Part shown: one piece after another, positions 49,953 to 59,031 of the stretch | How positions within the stretch are numbered: position 1 is the stretch's first letter | How the letters are laid out: every line of letters begins with the position of its first letter | Assembly: GCA_942493275.1 (NCBI GenBank) | Contig: OW818687.1 | Location: 1-64,000 of the forward strand | Source: G942493275 sp942493275 | Lineage (GTDB): Bacteria > Actinomycetota > Coriobacteriia > Anaerosomatales > PHET01 | Direction: 5' to 3' | DNA: 64,000 nt | Translations under genes and position numbers: made by a program | The notes under the pieces: generated by a model | Told to the model about the DNA's origin: nothing | The model's database searches: none | The model's input: the letters and a program-made list of their open reading frames with translations, nothing else

Positions 49953-50438
49953 CTAGAACCAGGGCTTGTTGCCCGCGACGTAGGTGGCGTAGAACTCCTC
50001 GTCGGTCTTGGTCAGGTACATGATGCCTTCGATCAGCGCGATAACCGCGATGACGACCGGGCCGACGCCGATGCAGCTGCCGACGATCGACACGGCGAGC
50101 ATGATGATGCCCTCCTTGTTGTAACCCAGGTAGAACTTGTGCACGCCGAGCGTGCCGAGCAGGATCGCGAGGATTCCCGCGACGACCTTGCTCTTGTCGC
50201 TGCCGGAGACGCCGGCAGGCGGTGCGTACTGCGGTGCTGCGGGAGGCGCGTACTGCGGCGCAGGGGGCGCCGGCGGTGCGGGCGGCGCAGGAGGCGCGGG
50301 CGGTGCTGCAACGGGCTCAGGAGCCGCAGGGGGCTCGGGTGCCACTACCGGCTCCGGCGCGGCGGGGGCTTCGGGAGCCTCCGGTACATCGGCAGCAGGC
50401 TCCTCGGCATTCGGAACCATATCGTTCTCGTCAGTCAT
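49953..50438 (-). CDS. TM2-domain protein with Pro/Ala-rich N-terminus
   Basis: This 161-residue protein has an N-terminal disordered segment (residues 1-75, rich in Pro/Ala/Glu, with tandem APPAPPAPP units) and a C-terminal TM2 domain: two membrane helices with LGTLGVHKFYLGYNKEG between them. The family is widespread and its function unknown. GGGAGGGATCCGA precedes the ATG. Confidence 0.87.
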   Translation of the reverse strand: MTDENDMVPNAEEPAADVPEAPEAPAAPEPVVAPEPPAAPEPVAAPPAPPAPPAPPAPPAPQYAPPAAPQYAPPAGVSGSDKSKVVAGILAILLGTLGVHKFYLGYNKEGIIMLAVSIVGSCIGVGPVVIAVIALIEGIMYLTKTDEEFYATYVAGNKPWF

Positions 50439-50525
50439 TCGGATCCCTCCCCACTCGGTTGGCTTGCTCTTCCAGTCTAACTTACACGCACGTACTCGGC
50501 TCTGATGTTCCCAAACTCACGCGCG

Positions 50526-51086
50526 CTAATGCTTCGACGACTTAGCGGAGGCCCACATGAAGAAGCCCACGGCGGCCACGACTATGCCGATCCCGGCGCC
50601 CATGTAGAGCACCTGCAGCGCCTCGCTCGGCGGCGTCTTGATGACGAGGCCGAGGAAGTAGACGGTCAGCACGACGGTGACCACGCCGATGAGCTTGTGC
50701 TCGAGGTCGTTCAGGTGATGGAACTCGAGCCAGCTGGGCAGCGGCAGGCGATCGTCGACGAACAGCTCGAAGACGCCGAGCGCGATGATGTAGAGCACGA
50801 TGCCGAGCAGGTAGATATCGGCGATTTCAATGAACGCGACCAGCAGGTCCTTGCTGTCGTACGTGCGCTGGAGGGCGTTCATGACGGTGGAGACGGTCTT
50901 GAAGGCGGCTGCTATCACCAGCGTGATCGAGCCGACCATCAGCCCAAGGACCGGCACGATCGTGACAAACCGCGTCCCTGCGACGATTCTCATCCCGAGC
51001 GTGTGGTCACCGTCGGACAGAGGCCTGTCCACGTGCGCGGCCTCCGAAGTGTCGGCGTGCTCCTTCTCGGATGTGTGTGCAGCCAC
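50526..51086 (-). CDS. UPF0114 (YqhA)-family membrane protein
   Basis: This 186-residue protein has a charged N-terminal tail of 30 residues and about four membrane helices. The segment IADIYLLGIVLYIIALGVFELFV and the following LEFHHLNDLEHKLIGVV identify UPF0114; only short parts are quoted here. The function is unknown. It begins 1 nt after the ubiX stop and ends the quinone-gene operon. Confidence 0.85.
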   Translation of the reverse strand: MAAHTSEKEHADTSEAAHVDRPLSDGDHTLGMRIVAGTRFVTIVPVLGLMVGSITLVIAAAFKTVSTVMNALQRTYDSKDLLVAFIEIADIYLLGIVLYIIALGVFELFVDDRLPLPSWLEFHHLNDLEHKLIGVVTVVLTVYFLGLVIKTPPSEALQVLYMGAGIGIVVAAVGFFMWASAKSSKH

Positions 51087-51692
51087 TTACATGCCCCACC
51101 TTTCAAACAAGGAGTGCTCGATTCCGAGCACGTCGAGTGCCTTGCCGACCACGAAGTTGACCATGTCGTCGATAGTCTCCGGGCGCTGGTAGAACGCGGG
51201 CATCGCCGGCACGACGATAGCCCCGGCCTCGGTAAGCGCGGTGAGATTCTTCAGGTGGATCAGCGACAGCGGAGTCTCGCGAGGCACGAGCACGAGCGGG
51301 CGCCGCTCCTTGAGGGCCACGTCAGCGGCACGCTCCGGCAGGTCCGCTGCGAGCCCGGCCGCAACCGAGGCGCAGAAGCCCATGCTGGCCGGTGCGATGA
51401 TCACGGCGTCCACCGGGTGCGATCCGCTCGCGATCGGGTCGAACAGGTCGTCTGCGTAGGCGACTCTCAGATGCTCGGCGCTCGGAAGCTCGAGGAAGGT
51501 GGCGAGCGCCACGCCCGCAGCGTCCGGGTTGCCCAGCGGAAGCTCGAAGCCGAGCTCGTACGCGCAGACCTCACGACCGGCGTCGGTCGCGCAGAACACG
51601 ACTTCGTGGCCCAGCGACACGAGCTGCTCGGCCACGCGCATTCCGTACGCACTACCGGATGCACCCGTCATCACGACGGCGATACGTGCCAT
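51087..51692 (-). CDS. ubiX: UbiX-family flavin prenyltransferase
   Basis: This 201-residue enzyme prenylates FMN to make the prFMN cofactor needed by UbiD. It starts with the FMN-binding VVMTGASGSAYGMRVAEQL and has the middle APASMGFCASVAAGLA and the C-terminal LIHLKNLTALTEAGA. GAGAGGGG precedes the ATG at 51692. It lies 11 nt after ubiA and just before the UPF0114 gene. It works with the UbiD at 52642 in the same operon. Confidence 0.93.
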   Translation of the reverse strand: MARIAVVMTGASGSAYGMRVAEQLVSLGHEVVFCATDAGREVCAYELGFELPLGNPDAAGVALATFLELPSAEHLRVAYADDLFDPIASGSHPVDAVIIAPASMGFCASVAAGLAADLPERAADVALKERRPLVLVPRETPLSLIHLKNLTALTEAGAIVVPAMPAFYQRPETIDDMVNFVVGKALDVLGIEHSLFERWGM

Positions 51693-51703
51693 GTGAACCC
51701 CTC

Positions 51704-52645
51704 TCACGCGAGCAGACGGTCGAAGACCGCGCCCGCACCCACTACAACCGCGATGATACCGTTAACGGTGAAGAACGCGGCGTTCACGCGCGAAAGATCC
51801 TCGGCGCGCACGATCGCGTTCTCGTACGCGAGCAGGACCCCGGCGATACCGACCCCGAGATACCAGGGCCAGCCGGCTCCGACCAAGTAGCCGCCGAGAA
51901 CGAGCAGCACGACCGTCGCCACATGCGTGATCCGCGTCTGCAGCAGCGCCGAAGCCACCCCGAAGTCGGCGGGCATCGAGTGAACGCCGTCGCGCACGTC
52001 GCACTCGACATCCTGAGTCGCGTAGATCATGTCGAAGCCGGCGGTCCACAACATGACGGCCAGCCCCAGCACCCACGGCGCCGGATCCGATATGGGCGCA
52101 CCCACAGCCACCCAGCCACCGACCGGCGCGAGACCGAGGCACAGCCCCAGCCAGTAGTGACACAGCGGCGTGAAGCGCTTCGTGTACGGGTAGATGACGA
52201 ACGCCAACAGCGGGATCGGCCACAGCATGCGAGTGATCGGGGCGAGCTGCCACACGCCGTACAGATAGCCCGCAAGCATCACCGCCGAGAACAGCCACAG
52301 CTCCCACGCCTTGATGAGCCCCGCGGGAATCGCTCGGCCGGCCGTGCGCGGGTTGCGCGCGTCGATCTCCTTGTCGGCGGCACGATTGACCACGAACGCG
52401 AACGCCCGAGCGCCCACCATGACGACCGTAACCCACAGAAGCGCAGCCGGGCTCGGCCAGCCGAGTCCGTTGACCCACGCGTTGGGAACCGAGTCGGGCG
52501 GGCCCGCACTCGACACAACCCAGCGCTCCCACACCACCGCCGCACCATACAGCGCGCCGATGTAGGCGTAGGGCAGCGCGAAGATCGAGTGCTCGAACTT
52601 CACGAGCTCGAGCAGGACCCCAAGCTTCTCGCGCACGCTGCTCAC
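51704..52645 (-). CDS. UbiA-family prenyltransferase (MqnP/UbiA type)
   Basis: This 313-residue membrane enzyme transfers a polyprenyl chain to an aromatic acid. The two Asp-rich motifs are NRAADKEIDARNPRTAGR (first) and DVECDVRDGVHSMP (second), with about eight membrane segments. The GTG at 52645 overlaps the ubiD stop by 4 nt (GTGA), indicating coupled translation. With UbiD and UbiX it could make menaquinone by the futalosine route, in which the prenyltransferase, decarboxylase and flavin prenyltransferase are MqnP, MqnL and MqnM. The identity of the aromatic acid is inference. Confidence 0.85.
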   Translation of the reverse strand: MSSVREKLGVLLELVKFEHSIFALPYAYIGALYGAAVVWERWVVSSAGPPDSVPNAWVNGLGWPSPAALLWVTVVMVGARAFAFVVNRAADKEIDARNPRTAGRAIPAGLIKAWELWLFSAVMLAGYLYGVWQLAPITRMLWPIPLLAFVIYPYTKRFTPLCHYWLGLCLGLAPVGGWVAVGAPISDPAPWVLGLAVMLWTAGFDMIYATQDVECDVRDGVHSMPADFGVASALLQTRITHVATVVLLVLGGYLVGAGWPWYLGVGIAGVLLAYENAIVRAEDLSRVNAAFFTVNGIIAVVVGAGAVFDRLLA

Positions 52646-54126
52646 AGACCGAGCTCCGACCACATCGCGTCGACACGCGCCTTGACCTCGGGCGACATGA
52701 CCATGGCGTCCGGCCATTCGCGCTCGTGTCCCTCACCGGGCAGCGGCTTGGTGGCGTCGATGCCCATCTTGTAGCCGAAGCTCTGGAAGTTGCTCGCGTG
52801 GTCGAGGCGGTCGAGCGGACCCTTGCTGATAAGGATGTCTCGGCTGGGGTCGACGTTATTGAAGCAGCGCCACGCGACCTGCGAGTAGTCGTGACAGTCC
52901 ACGTCCTCGTCCACCACGATGACGTACTTGGTGAACATCATCTGGCCCACCGACCAGGCCGCGTTCATCACCTTGAACGCCTGACCGGCATACTCCTTCT
53001 TGATCTGGAAGATGGCGCAGTTGTGGAAGACGCCTTCGAGCGGCAGGTCGTAGTCGACGAGCTCGGGGACGATCGCCTTGAGCGCGGGCAGGAAGATGCG
53101 CTCGGTGGCCTTCCCCATGTAGCAGTCCTCCATCGGAGGTTGTCCGACGATGGTGGTGGGATAGATCGCGTCGCGGCGCATGGTGATGGCTTCGACGTGG
53201 AAGACCGGGAAGAAGTCGGCGAGCGAGTAGTAGCCCGTGTGATCGCCGAAGGGCCCCTCCCACTTCGTCTCCCCCGCCTCGACGTAACCCTCGATGACGA
53301 TCTCGGCGTGCGCCGGGACCATGATGTCGTTGGTCACCGACTTCACGACCTCGACAGGCTCACCGCGAAGGATGCCGCTGAACAGGTACTCCTCGATCAT
53401 CGGCGGCGCGGGTGCGGTGGCCGAGAAGATCGTGACAGGATCGGCACCCAGAGCAACCGAGACCGGAAAGCGGGTATGTCCGGCCTCGAACCACTCCCGC
53501 ATGTTGGAGGCGCCGTCGTGGTGCTCGTGGATGTGCATGCCGGTCGTGTTCTTGTCGAAGACCTGCAAGCGGTACATGCCGATGTTGTGCTTGCCCTTAA
53601 GGTTCTGGGTGATGACGAGCGGAAGCGTGATGAACGGCCCGCCGTCTTCCGGCCAGGTCGTGAGCACCGGCAGCATCCCGAGGTCCACCTCATCGCCCCG
53701 GTAGACGACCTCCTGACATGGAGCCTTCTTGACCTCCTTGGGACCCGCCGAGGCGAGGTCCTTGAGGCCCATGAGCACGTCGAGCTTGCCCTTCATCGAG
53801 GCGGGCATGTCGAGCGGCAGCATCTCCATCAGCCGCTTGGCGACTGCGTCGAGGTCCTTCCACGTGCCGGTGGACGCATCGACCCCCAGCGCCCAGGCCA
53901 TGCGGTCGTAGTTGCCCATCAGGTTGATCGCGACCGGGATCTTCGAGCGCTCCCCCGTCTCGCGGTTGACGGGCGCCTCGAACAGAAGCGCCGGACCGAC
54001 CTGCTTGCTCACGCGATCGGTGACCTCGCAGATCTCGAGGTACGGATCTACGGGGGTGGTGATGCGCTTGAGCTGGCCCTGCTTCTCGAGCAACGCGATG
54101 AACTCGCGGAGGTCCTTGATCGCCAT
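52642..54126 (-). CDS. ubiD: UbiD-family prFMN-dependent decarboxylase
   Basis: This 494-residue enzyme decarboxylates a prenylated aromatic acid using prenyl-FMN. It starts MAIKDLREFIALLEKQGQLK, the standard family N-terminus; the ATG at 54126 follows AAGAGGAG, and an open frame of 73 codons upstream is not part of the gene. Core motifs include NLMGNYDRMAWALG, the ENP-like EGPFGDHTGYYS and the C-terminal DGTKPLPGEGHEREWP-like region. It forms an operon with UbiA and UbiX. Confidence 0.93.
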   Translation of the reverse strand: MAIKDLREFIALLEKQGQLKRITTPVDPYLEICEVTDRVSKQVGPALLFEAPVNRETGERSKIPVAINLMGNYDRMAWALGVDASTGTWKDLDAVAKRLMEMLPLDMPASMKGKLDVLMGLKDLASAGPKEVKKAPCQEVVYRGDEVDLGMLPVLTTWPEDGGPFITLPLVITQNLKGKHNIGMYRLQVFDKNTTGMHIHEHHDGASNMREWFEAGHTRFPVSVALGADPVTIFSATAPAPPMIEEYLFSGILRGEPVEVVKSVTNDIMVPAHAEIVIEGYVEAGETKWEGPFGDHTGYYSLADFFPVFHVEAITMRRDAIYPTTIVGQPPMEDCYMGKATERIFLPALKAIVPELVDYDLPLEGVFHNCAIFQIKKEYAGQAFKVMNAAWSVGQMMFTKYVIVVDEDVDCHDYSQVAWRCFNNVDPSRDILISKGPLDRLDHASNFQSFGYKMGIDATKPLPGEGHEREWPDAMVMSPEVKARVDAMWSELGL

Positions 54127-54142
54127 GTCTGTGCTGCTCCTC

Positions 54143-55816
54143 TTACGTCGTCGTCTTGACCCTAGGATGATACCGCCCGACCAGCCAGGTAACGAGCGGG
54201 GTGAGTACTGCGGCGAATCCGACTGCCGTGGCCTGAATGAGATCAAGGTCGTACTTGAACGCCCACATGAGATCAGGCAGGCGCCAGACGGGCACGATGC
54301 CCCACGCCCAGTAGAACCACGCCGCCTGCACGCCAAGCACCGCAAGCACGACGAGCGCGGTGGCGGGACCGAGCGTCAGCCACCCCGGCAGATACCTGCC
54401 GTGAGCCCCCTTGGGCTCGGCGCGCAGGAAGGGGTAGACCGCACCGGCCACAAACGCCCCCACCAGCATCGAGACCGCGGCCTCGATGAGGCGCAGGTTC
54501 ATCCACGCATCGATGAGGTCCTCGGAGTTGAACGCCGACAACGACCAGTCATAACCGTGCACGAGGAAGAACAGCCCGTTGTAGAGCGCGAAGTACGCAA
54601 TGGCGCCCGTGAACGCCGCGAGGAGAGCTCGCCACGAGGTGAAGCCGATGACTGCGAGCACCACGATTGCCACCAGCAGCGCCCCAAGAGCGATACCCAG
54701 CCGAGAAGACCGGTCGTACGCGAGACGGTCGGCCTCGACCTGCTGAGTCCACTCGTCGAGCTGCGCCAAACGCGGCGTGGCCTGGGCGGCTGGGGGCGGC
54801 TTCGCACCCATGGGCGCGCCGACGATACTCCCGTACATCTCGGCGAAGGTGACGGACTGGCGGGTGACCGGCGACTCATCGTCCTGCTCGCCCACGGCCG
54901 ATTCGATCGGCCTCCCTGCCGAGTGCCGCGGGACCCCGATGCCGGTGAAGCCGGCGACCGTTGATGCAACGTCCTCCTGAGCCGCCTCGCCAGTCCCGAT
55001 GCGTACGCCTGGGCCCGAGATCACCGCGGGAACCTGAATGACTTCGGGCTCCCATCCGCCGTGACCACCGGTGTCTAGGTGTCCGTGGTCGGACGCGACG
55101 ATGAAGACGGTGTGGCCATCTTGGAGCTCGTCGACCAACCGCCCGATGTCGGAGTCGACCTTGGAAACGGTCTGCGCGTAATCGGCCGATGCACCGCCGC
55201 TTCGATGACCCGCCTCGTCGACGTCGGGCAGGTGAATCACGAGAAGCCGAGGGTTCTCTGACTTCGTGAGACGCAAGGCGGCGTCCACGTATTCGGTGGA
55301 GAGGTAGCTCTCGTCCCATTCGCGCATGTAGCTCGCGCTGACCTTCTCGTCAACGCCGTACAGCGTCTTGAAATCCTCGGGACCCACGAAGACCGTGGTC
55401 GTCTCGGCGGAGCGGGCTGTGTCGAAGATGGTCTCGACAGGTGCCTCCCCCTCGTGCCAGTTGGTGACGACCCCGCTGACATAGGGCGGCGCGCCGGACA
55501 GCAGTGTGGTCCAGTTGGGGTAGCTGAGTGAGGGTTCGGGTGCCCGCAGCTCGAGATCGGCCCCGTACTGGCGAAGGTTGTTGAGCGTGCCCATCGACCG
55601 AGACGCGTCAAGGCGCAGCCCGTCCACGATCACGTAGACCGTGCGCGAGGCCGCAGCGCTGCGCAGCCCCGACGCGGGCTGGGGAGCCGCAGCGTACGGC
55701 GACTCGTACGAGACCACCGCGTCCCACGAGGCGCCCGCAAGCGTGTAGGCGCCGTAACCGACGGCCACGCACGCGAGGACCGCGGCCACCATGAGCAGCC
55801 ATCGAATCACGGACAC
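54143..55816 (-). CDS. Membrane-bound alkaline-phosphatase-superfamily hydrolase
   Basis: This 557-residue protein has an N-terminal membrane helix (1-28), an external alkaline phosphatase/PDE-fold domain (about 58-300) with VYVIVDGLRLDASRS, YPNWTTLLSG (catalytic Thr), HLPDVDEAGH and ASDHGHLDTGGHG metal motifs, then about six membrane helices (about 370-545). The layout resembles membrane phosphodiesterases or phosphoethanolamine transferases acting outside the cytoplasmic membrane. The substrate is unknown. It lies 16 nt upstream of ubiD and could be in the same operon. Confidence 0.82.
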   Translation of the reverse strand: MSVIRWLLMVAAVLACVAVGYGAYTLAGASWDAVVSYESPYAAAPQPASGLRSAAASRTVYVIVDGLRLDASRSMGTLNNLRQYGADLELRAPEPSLSYPNWTTLLSGAPPYVSGVVTNWHEGEAPVETIFDTARSAETTTVFVGPEDFKTLYGVDEKVSASYMREWDESYLSTEYVDAALRLTKSENPRLLVIHLPDVDEAGHRSGGASADYAQTVSKVDSDIGRLVDELQDGHTVFIVASDHGHLDTGGHGGWEPEVIQVPAVISGPGVRIGTGEAAQEDVASTVAGFTGIGVPRHSAGRPIESAVGEQDDESPVTRQSVTFAEMYGSIVGAPMGAKPPPAAQATPRLAQLDEWTQQVEADRLAYDRSSRLGIALGALLVAIVVLAVIGFTSWRALLAAFTGAIAYFALYNGLFFLVHGYDWSLSAFNSEDLIDAWMNLRLIEAAVSMLVGAFVAGAVYPFLRAEPKGAHGRYLPGWLTLGPATALVVLAVLGVQAAWFYWAWGIVPVWRLPDLMWAFKYDLDLIQATAVGFAAVLTPLVTWLVGRYHPRVKTTT

Positions 55817-55829
55817 GACGAGCTCCCTC

Positions 55830-56531
55830 CTACCCCAGACCGATCAGGTCTTCGATGCCGTCGAGCGTCCTGATGAATCGCCTGTACGTAGGCTCAGCCC
55901 CATCATGCCTGTCGATGAGTACCGCCGTCATGCCGACCGACTCGGCCCCCAGGATGTCAGCGTAGTGATGATCGCCCACGTGCGCTGCCTCGGATGGCAC
56001 CACACCCAACCGCTGACACGCGAGCTCGAAGATCCGCGGGTCCGGCTTATGCAGCCCGACCTCGGCGGAGGAGACTATGGCGTCGAGGTAGCGATCGAGG
56101 CCGAGCCCGGCGAACAGCCCGGCCAGACGCCGGTCCCAGTTCGAGATAAGGCCGATGCGCAGACCTGCCTGCGTGAGCCGCTCGAATGCCGGCAACACGT
56201 CATCGTAGGCGCGCCAGCGGTCGTGGCGGCCGAACTCATCGTAGACTCGCAGCGCGATCTTCTCGGCGTCCGCATGGATTCCCAGGCGGCGACAGAGCAG
56301 CGAGTACATGCCGACCCAGACGGCCGACGTCTCGTCCTCGCTCTTCCAGAAGGTGTCGTCTTCTCGGTACTTGTCCTCGTAGAACTCGTCGACGAGGGGC
56401 ATCAGGGAGTCGATGGCACTGAGATCGTGCACGTGACCCTCGTCGGCGAGCACCTGACGCACGACCTCTGACACGCTGGGGTACGGAAAGAGCAGTGTAT
56501 TGCCTACGTCGAAGAAGATGGCGCGAAGCAT
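55830..56531 (-). CDS. HAD-superfamily hydrolase
   Basis: This 233-residue HAD phosphatase has motif I FFDVGNTLL, motif II LISNWDRRL, the motif III lysine in GLHKPDPRIF and motif IV VGDHHYADILGAESVG. The substrate is unknown. The ATG at 56531 is chosen (CGGG 6 nt before it); an in-frame ATG two codons earlier lies against this sequence. It follows the nitroreductase gene by about 10 nt on the same strand. Confidence 0.85.
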   Translation of the reverse strand: MLRAIFFDVGNTLLFPYPSVSEVVRQVLADEGHVHDLSAIDSLMPLVDEFYEDKYREDDTFWKSEDETSAVWVGMYSLLCRRLGIHADAEKIALRVYDEFGRHDRWRAYDDVLPAFERLTQAGLRIGLISNWDRRLAGLFAGLGLDRYLDAIVSSAEVGLHKPDPRIFELACQRLGVVPSEAAHVGDHHYADILGAESVGMTAVLIDRHDGAEPTYRRFIRTLDGIEDLIGLG

Positions 56532-56541
56532 CGGCATCCCG

Positions 56542-57114
56542 TCAGTCGTGCCATATGGTGTGGTCCGCGCGCTGAGCGTGGGGAACGGCTCCCGCGTCTT
56601 CATCGGGGAAGCCGACCGCGACGATGGCGGTGAGGCGCTCCTCCGGACTTAGATCGAGAACCCCCGCGAGCTCGTCCCTCACCCACCACACAAAGGTGAT
56701 GTTGCAACCGCCAAGACCCTCGGCGAACAGCGCGAGGTGGAGATTCTCAAGCGCGCCTCCGACTGAGATCAGGGCGTTGATCGTATCCAGATCCGAGTCT
56801 GTCGCGGGTCGGGACACGGCGATGACGACGGGCGCGTGACCGAGCGTGGAGTACCACTCCACCGCGAACTCGTACTGACCCGGCTCCATCTGATCGACGT
56901 ACTCGGCGAGGTGAACCGTTCCCTGGGCCAGACACTCGCCCACCTTCAACCGCGACTCCCCCGTGCAGACATGAAAGAGCCAGGGCTGGGAGTTCTTGGA
57001 CGATGGTGCCGCCTGAGCCGCGGCAAGCGCCTTCTCAAGCAGCTCCTTGGGCACGTCCCGGGGCTGGAACGCGCGAACCGAGCGCCTGCCTTGGATGACC
57101 TCCCAGAAGTCCAT
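56542..57114 (-). CDS. Nitroreductase-family flavoprotein
   Basis: This 190-residue protein has the family N-terminus MDFWEVIQGRRSVRAFQ, AAPSSKNSQPWLF and the C-terminal GFPDEDA. It would bind FMN and reduce nitroaromatics, quinones or related substrates with NAD(P)H. GAGAGGGGG precedes the ATG at 57114. It lies just after the glycosyltransferase gene in the same direction. Confidence 0.9.
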   Translation of the reverse strand: MDFWEVIQGRRSVRAFQPRDVPKELLEKALAAAQAAPSSKNSQPWLFHVCTGESRLKVGECLAQGTVHLAEYVDQMEPGQYEFAVEWYSTLGHAPVVIAVSRPATDSDLDTINALISVGGALENLHLALFAEGLGGCNITFVWWVRDELAGVLDLSPEERLTAIVAVGFPDEDAGAVPHAQRADHTIWHD

Positions 57115-57127
57115 CACAAACCCCCTC

Positions 57128-58246
57128 TCACCGGATCGCCGCCAGCACACGCTCGCACACGGCCTGCGCGGCGGCAGGCTTTCCGAGCGCCGCGGCGTTC
57201 ACGGCCATCTGCTCTAGCCTCTCAGGGTGCGTGGACAAGAAGCGCACCTTCTCGACGACATCCTCCTCGTCGCGAGAGAGCAGCCCCGCGCCCGAGTTCA
57301 CAAGAAAGTCGACGTTATAGAGTTCTTGCCCCGGAACGGGGTTGTAGATGATCAATGGGAGTCCCATTGCCAGCGCTTCCGATACGGTCAAGCCCCCGGC
57401 CTTCCCTACGAGAACGTTAGCGGCCCGCATCATGCGGTGCATTTCGGGGGTGTGCCCGAATACCTTCACAAGGTCCACGCGGCGCGACAGCGCCTCCAAA
57501 CGCCGCTTGAGGCGCGTGTTGCTGCCCGTCGCAGCAATGACCTGGATGCCCGCGGCGGCAAGCTCGGCGGCGATGTCGCGCACGTCGCTTGTAAGACCGG
57601 CAGCACTGGTCAACAGGACCGTGAAGCGGTCGGACAGACCCAGGTCCTTGCGGCACCCCGCCATGCTCAGCGGTTCGCTGAACTTCTCGTGCACCGGGAT
57701 GCCCGAAACGGCGACCCGATCCCACGGAATACCACGCACCACGAGGTCCTCTCGGACCTCTTTGGATGCGACGAAGTACAGATCCGTGGCCGGGTGAAGC
57801 CAGGTGCGGTGAACCCCGTAGTCTGTGATGACCGTCGCCGCCACGAGCGGGCGCTCCAACTTGATGTCGGACACGACGCCGCCTGCCACCGGGAACGTCG
57901 AGATGACGGCGTCGGGCTTGAAGTCGTCGATGTAGGCGGTCGCCCGCTGAAAGCCGAACGTGCGCAACTCGTGGACGACCGGGTTGGTTGGAAGTTGGTT
58001 CGAGACCTCGAAGAACGTGCCGTAGAGCGCCGGGAAGAACGCCACCGACTGCTGATACGCGAACTTGGCGAGCACGTTCACGCTTGGCATGAAGTCCTCG
58101 AAGAAGTCGACGATGCGAACCTCGACCTCGTTGGGATAGTGCGCGCGGAAGTAGCGCAGAAGGGCCTCGGCGGCCGAGCGATGCCCGCCCCCGAACGATG
58201 CCGAGTAGATGAGGATGCGCCGCGGAGGCGACACATCCTTAGCCAT
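57128..58246 (-). CDS. GT28-family glycosyltransferase (UgtP/MGDG-synthase-like)
   Basis: This 372-residue protein resembles processive diacylglycerol glucosyltransferases and MGDG synthases. It has the N-terminal SASFGGGHRSAAEALLRYF glycine-rich loop and the C-terminal VGKAGGLTVSEALAMGLPLI nucleotide-sugar loop. It would add sugar to a membrane lipid at the cytosolic face. Its start abuts the end of the STAS-kinase fusion. The lipid kinases at 2154 and 35727 and PlsY belong to the same general lipid pathway. Confidence 0.85.
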   Translation of the reverse strand: MAKDVSPPRRILIYSASFGGGHRSAAEALLRYFRAHYPNEVEVRIVDFFEDFMPSVNVLAKFAYQQSVAFFPALYGTFFEVSNQLPTNPVVHELRTFGFQRATAYIDDFKPDAVISTFPVAGGVVSDIKLERPLVAATVITDYGVHRTWLHPATDLYFVASKEVREDLVVRGIPWDRVAVSGIPVHEKFSEPLSMAGCRKDLGLSDRFTVLLTSAAGLTSDVRDIAAELAAAGIQVIAATGSNTRLKRRLEALSRRVDLVKVFGHTPEMHRMMRAANVLVGKAGGLTVSEALAMGLPLIIYNPVPGQELYNVDFLVNSGAGLLSRDEEDVVEKVRFLSTHPERLEQMAVNAAALGKPAAAQAVCERVLAAIR

Positions 58247-59031
58247 CAGTTGCCCCCCGATACGCGGTGCTTCGTCAGGCGAACCAGCGTACCGCCCGCG
58301 TCCTGCCGCTCGAATTCCACTCTGTCCATCAGCGCGCGCATGAACATGATTCCGCGTCCGCTCGATGCATACAGATCCTCGCTGCCCACGTGTTTGCCAT
58401 CGAATCCTTCGCCCTCGTCTTTGATCTCGATAATCACGCGATCATCGTAAGCGATAACTCGGACGTGGACAGTGCCTTCTCCGTTCTCCGGGGAGCCATG
58501 TCGAACCGCATTGGCCAGGGCCTCGCCCAACGCGACCTTCACGTCGAAGAGCGCCGCGTCGGGGAATCCGAGCGGAGCCACCGCTTCGCACACCTGCTCA
58601 CGAACCACAGAGAGGTGACCGACCTCCGCAGGCATGTCGAAGACGCGCTCCCACAAGACATCGTTGGGCTCGATCGGGAGCTCAAGCCCCTCGAGCGCCG
58701 CCGCTACATTCGCGCTCATGGCCACGGACGCTGCCACGCTGACCAGTCCGGATAGCTCCAGCACGCGCGCAACGTCTCGACTCGCACCCGCCAACACCAG
58801 GCGCCCGCCGGCTGGACGCAACCGGTGGTCGAGCCACACCAGCATTCCGAGTGCAGAGCTGTCCGCGTACACAACGCCGGACAGATCGAGCACCACGTTC
58901 GAGCATCCACCGTCGAGCGCAGCATCGAGGCTCTTACGGAGCTCCGGAACGACGGCCATATCCACGTCACCGGACAGGCGCACGACACACGCGCGAGGCC
59001 CGATCTCGTGAGTCATCTCAAAAGAGGTCAT
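58246..59031 (-). CDS. STAS (anti-anti-sigma) / HATPase (anti-sigma kinase) fusion
   Basis: This 261-residue protein joins two normally separate partner-switching proteins. Residues 1-110 form a STAS domain with LDLSGVVYADSSALG and its phosphorylatable serine near 58. Residues 130-261 form a GHKL/RsbW-type ATPase with the N box GEALANAVRHG (169-179), G1 box DEGEGF (205-210) and G2 box GRGIMFMRA (225-233). Normally the kinase phosphorylates a STAS partner to control a sigma factor. The fusion overlaps the start of the SpoIIE-type phosphatase gene by 4 nt (59028-59031), so phosphatase and switch are cotranscribed. Confidence 0.88.
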   Translation of the reverse strand: MTSFEMTHEIGPRACVVRLSGDVDMAVVPELRKSLDAALDGGCSNVVLDLSGVVYADSSALGMLVWLDHRLRPAGGRLVLAGASRDVARVLELSGLVSVAASVAMSANVAAALEGLELPIEPNDVLWERVFDMPAEVGHLSVVREQVCEAVAPLGFPDAALFDVKVALGEALANAVRHGSPENGEGTVHVRVIAYDDRVIIEIKDEGEGFDGKHVGSEDLYASSGRGIMFMRALMDRVEFERQDAGGTLVRLTKHRVSGGN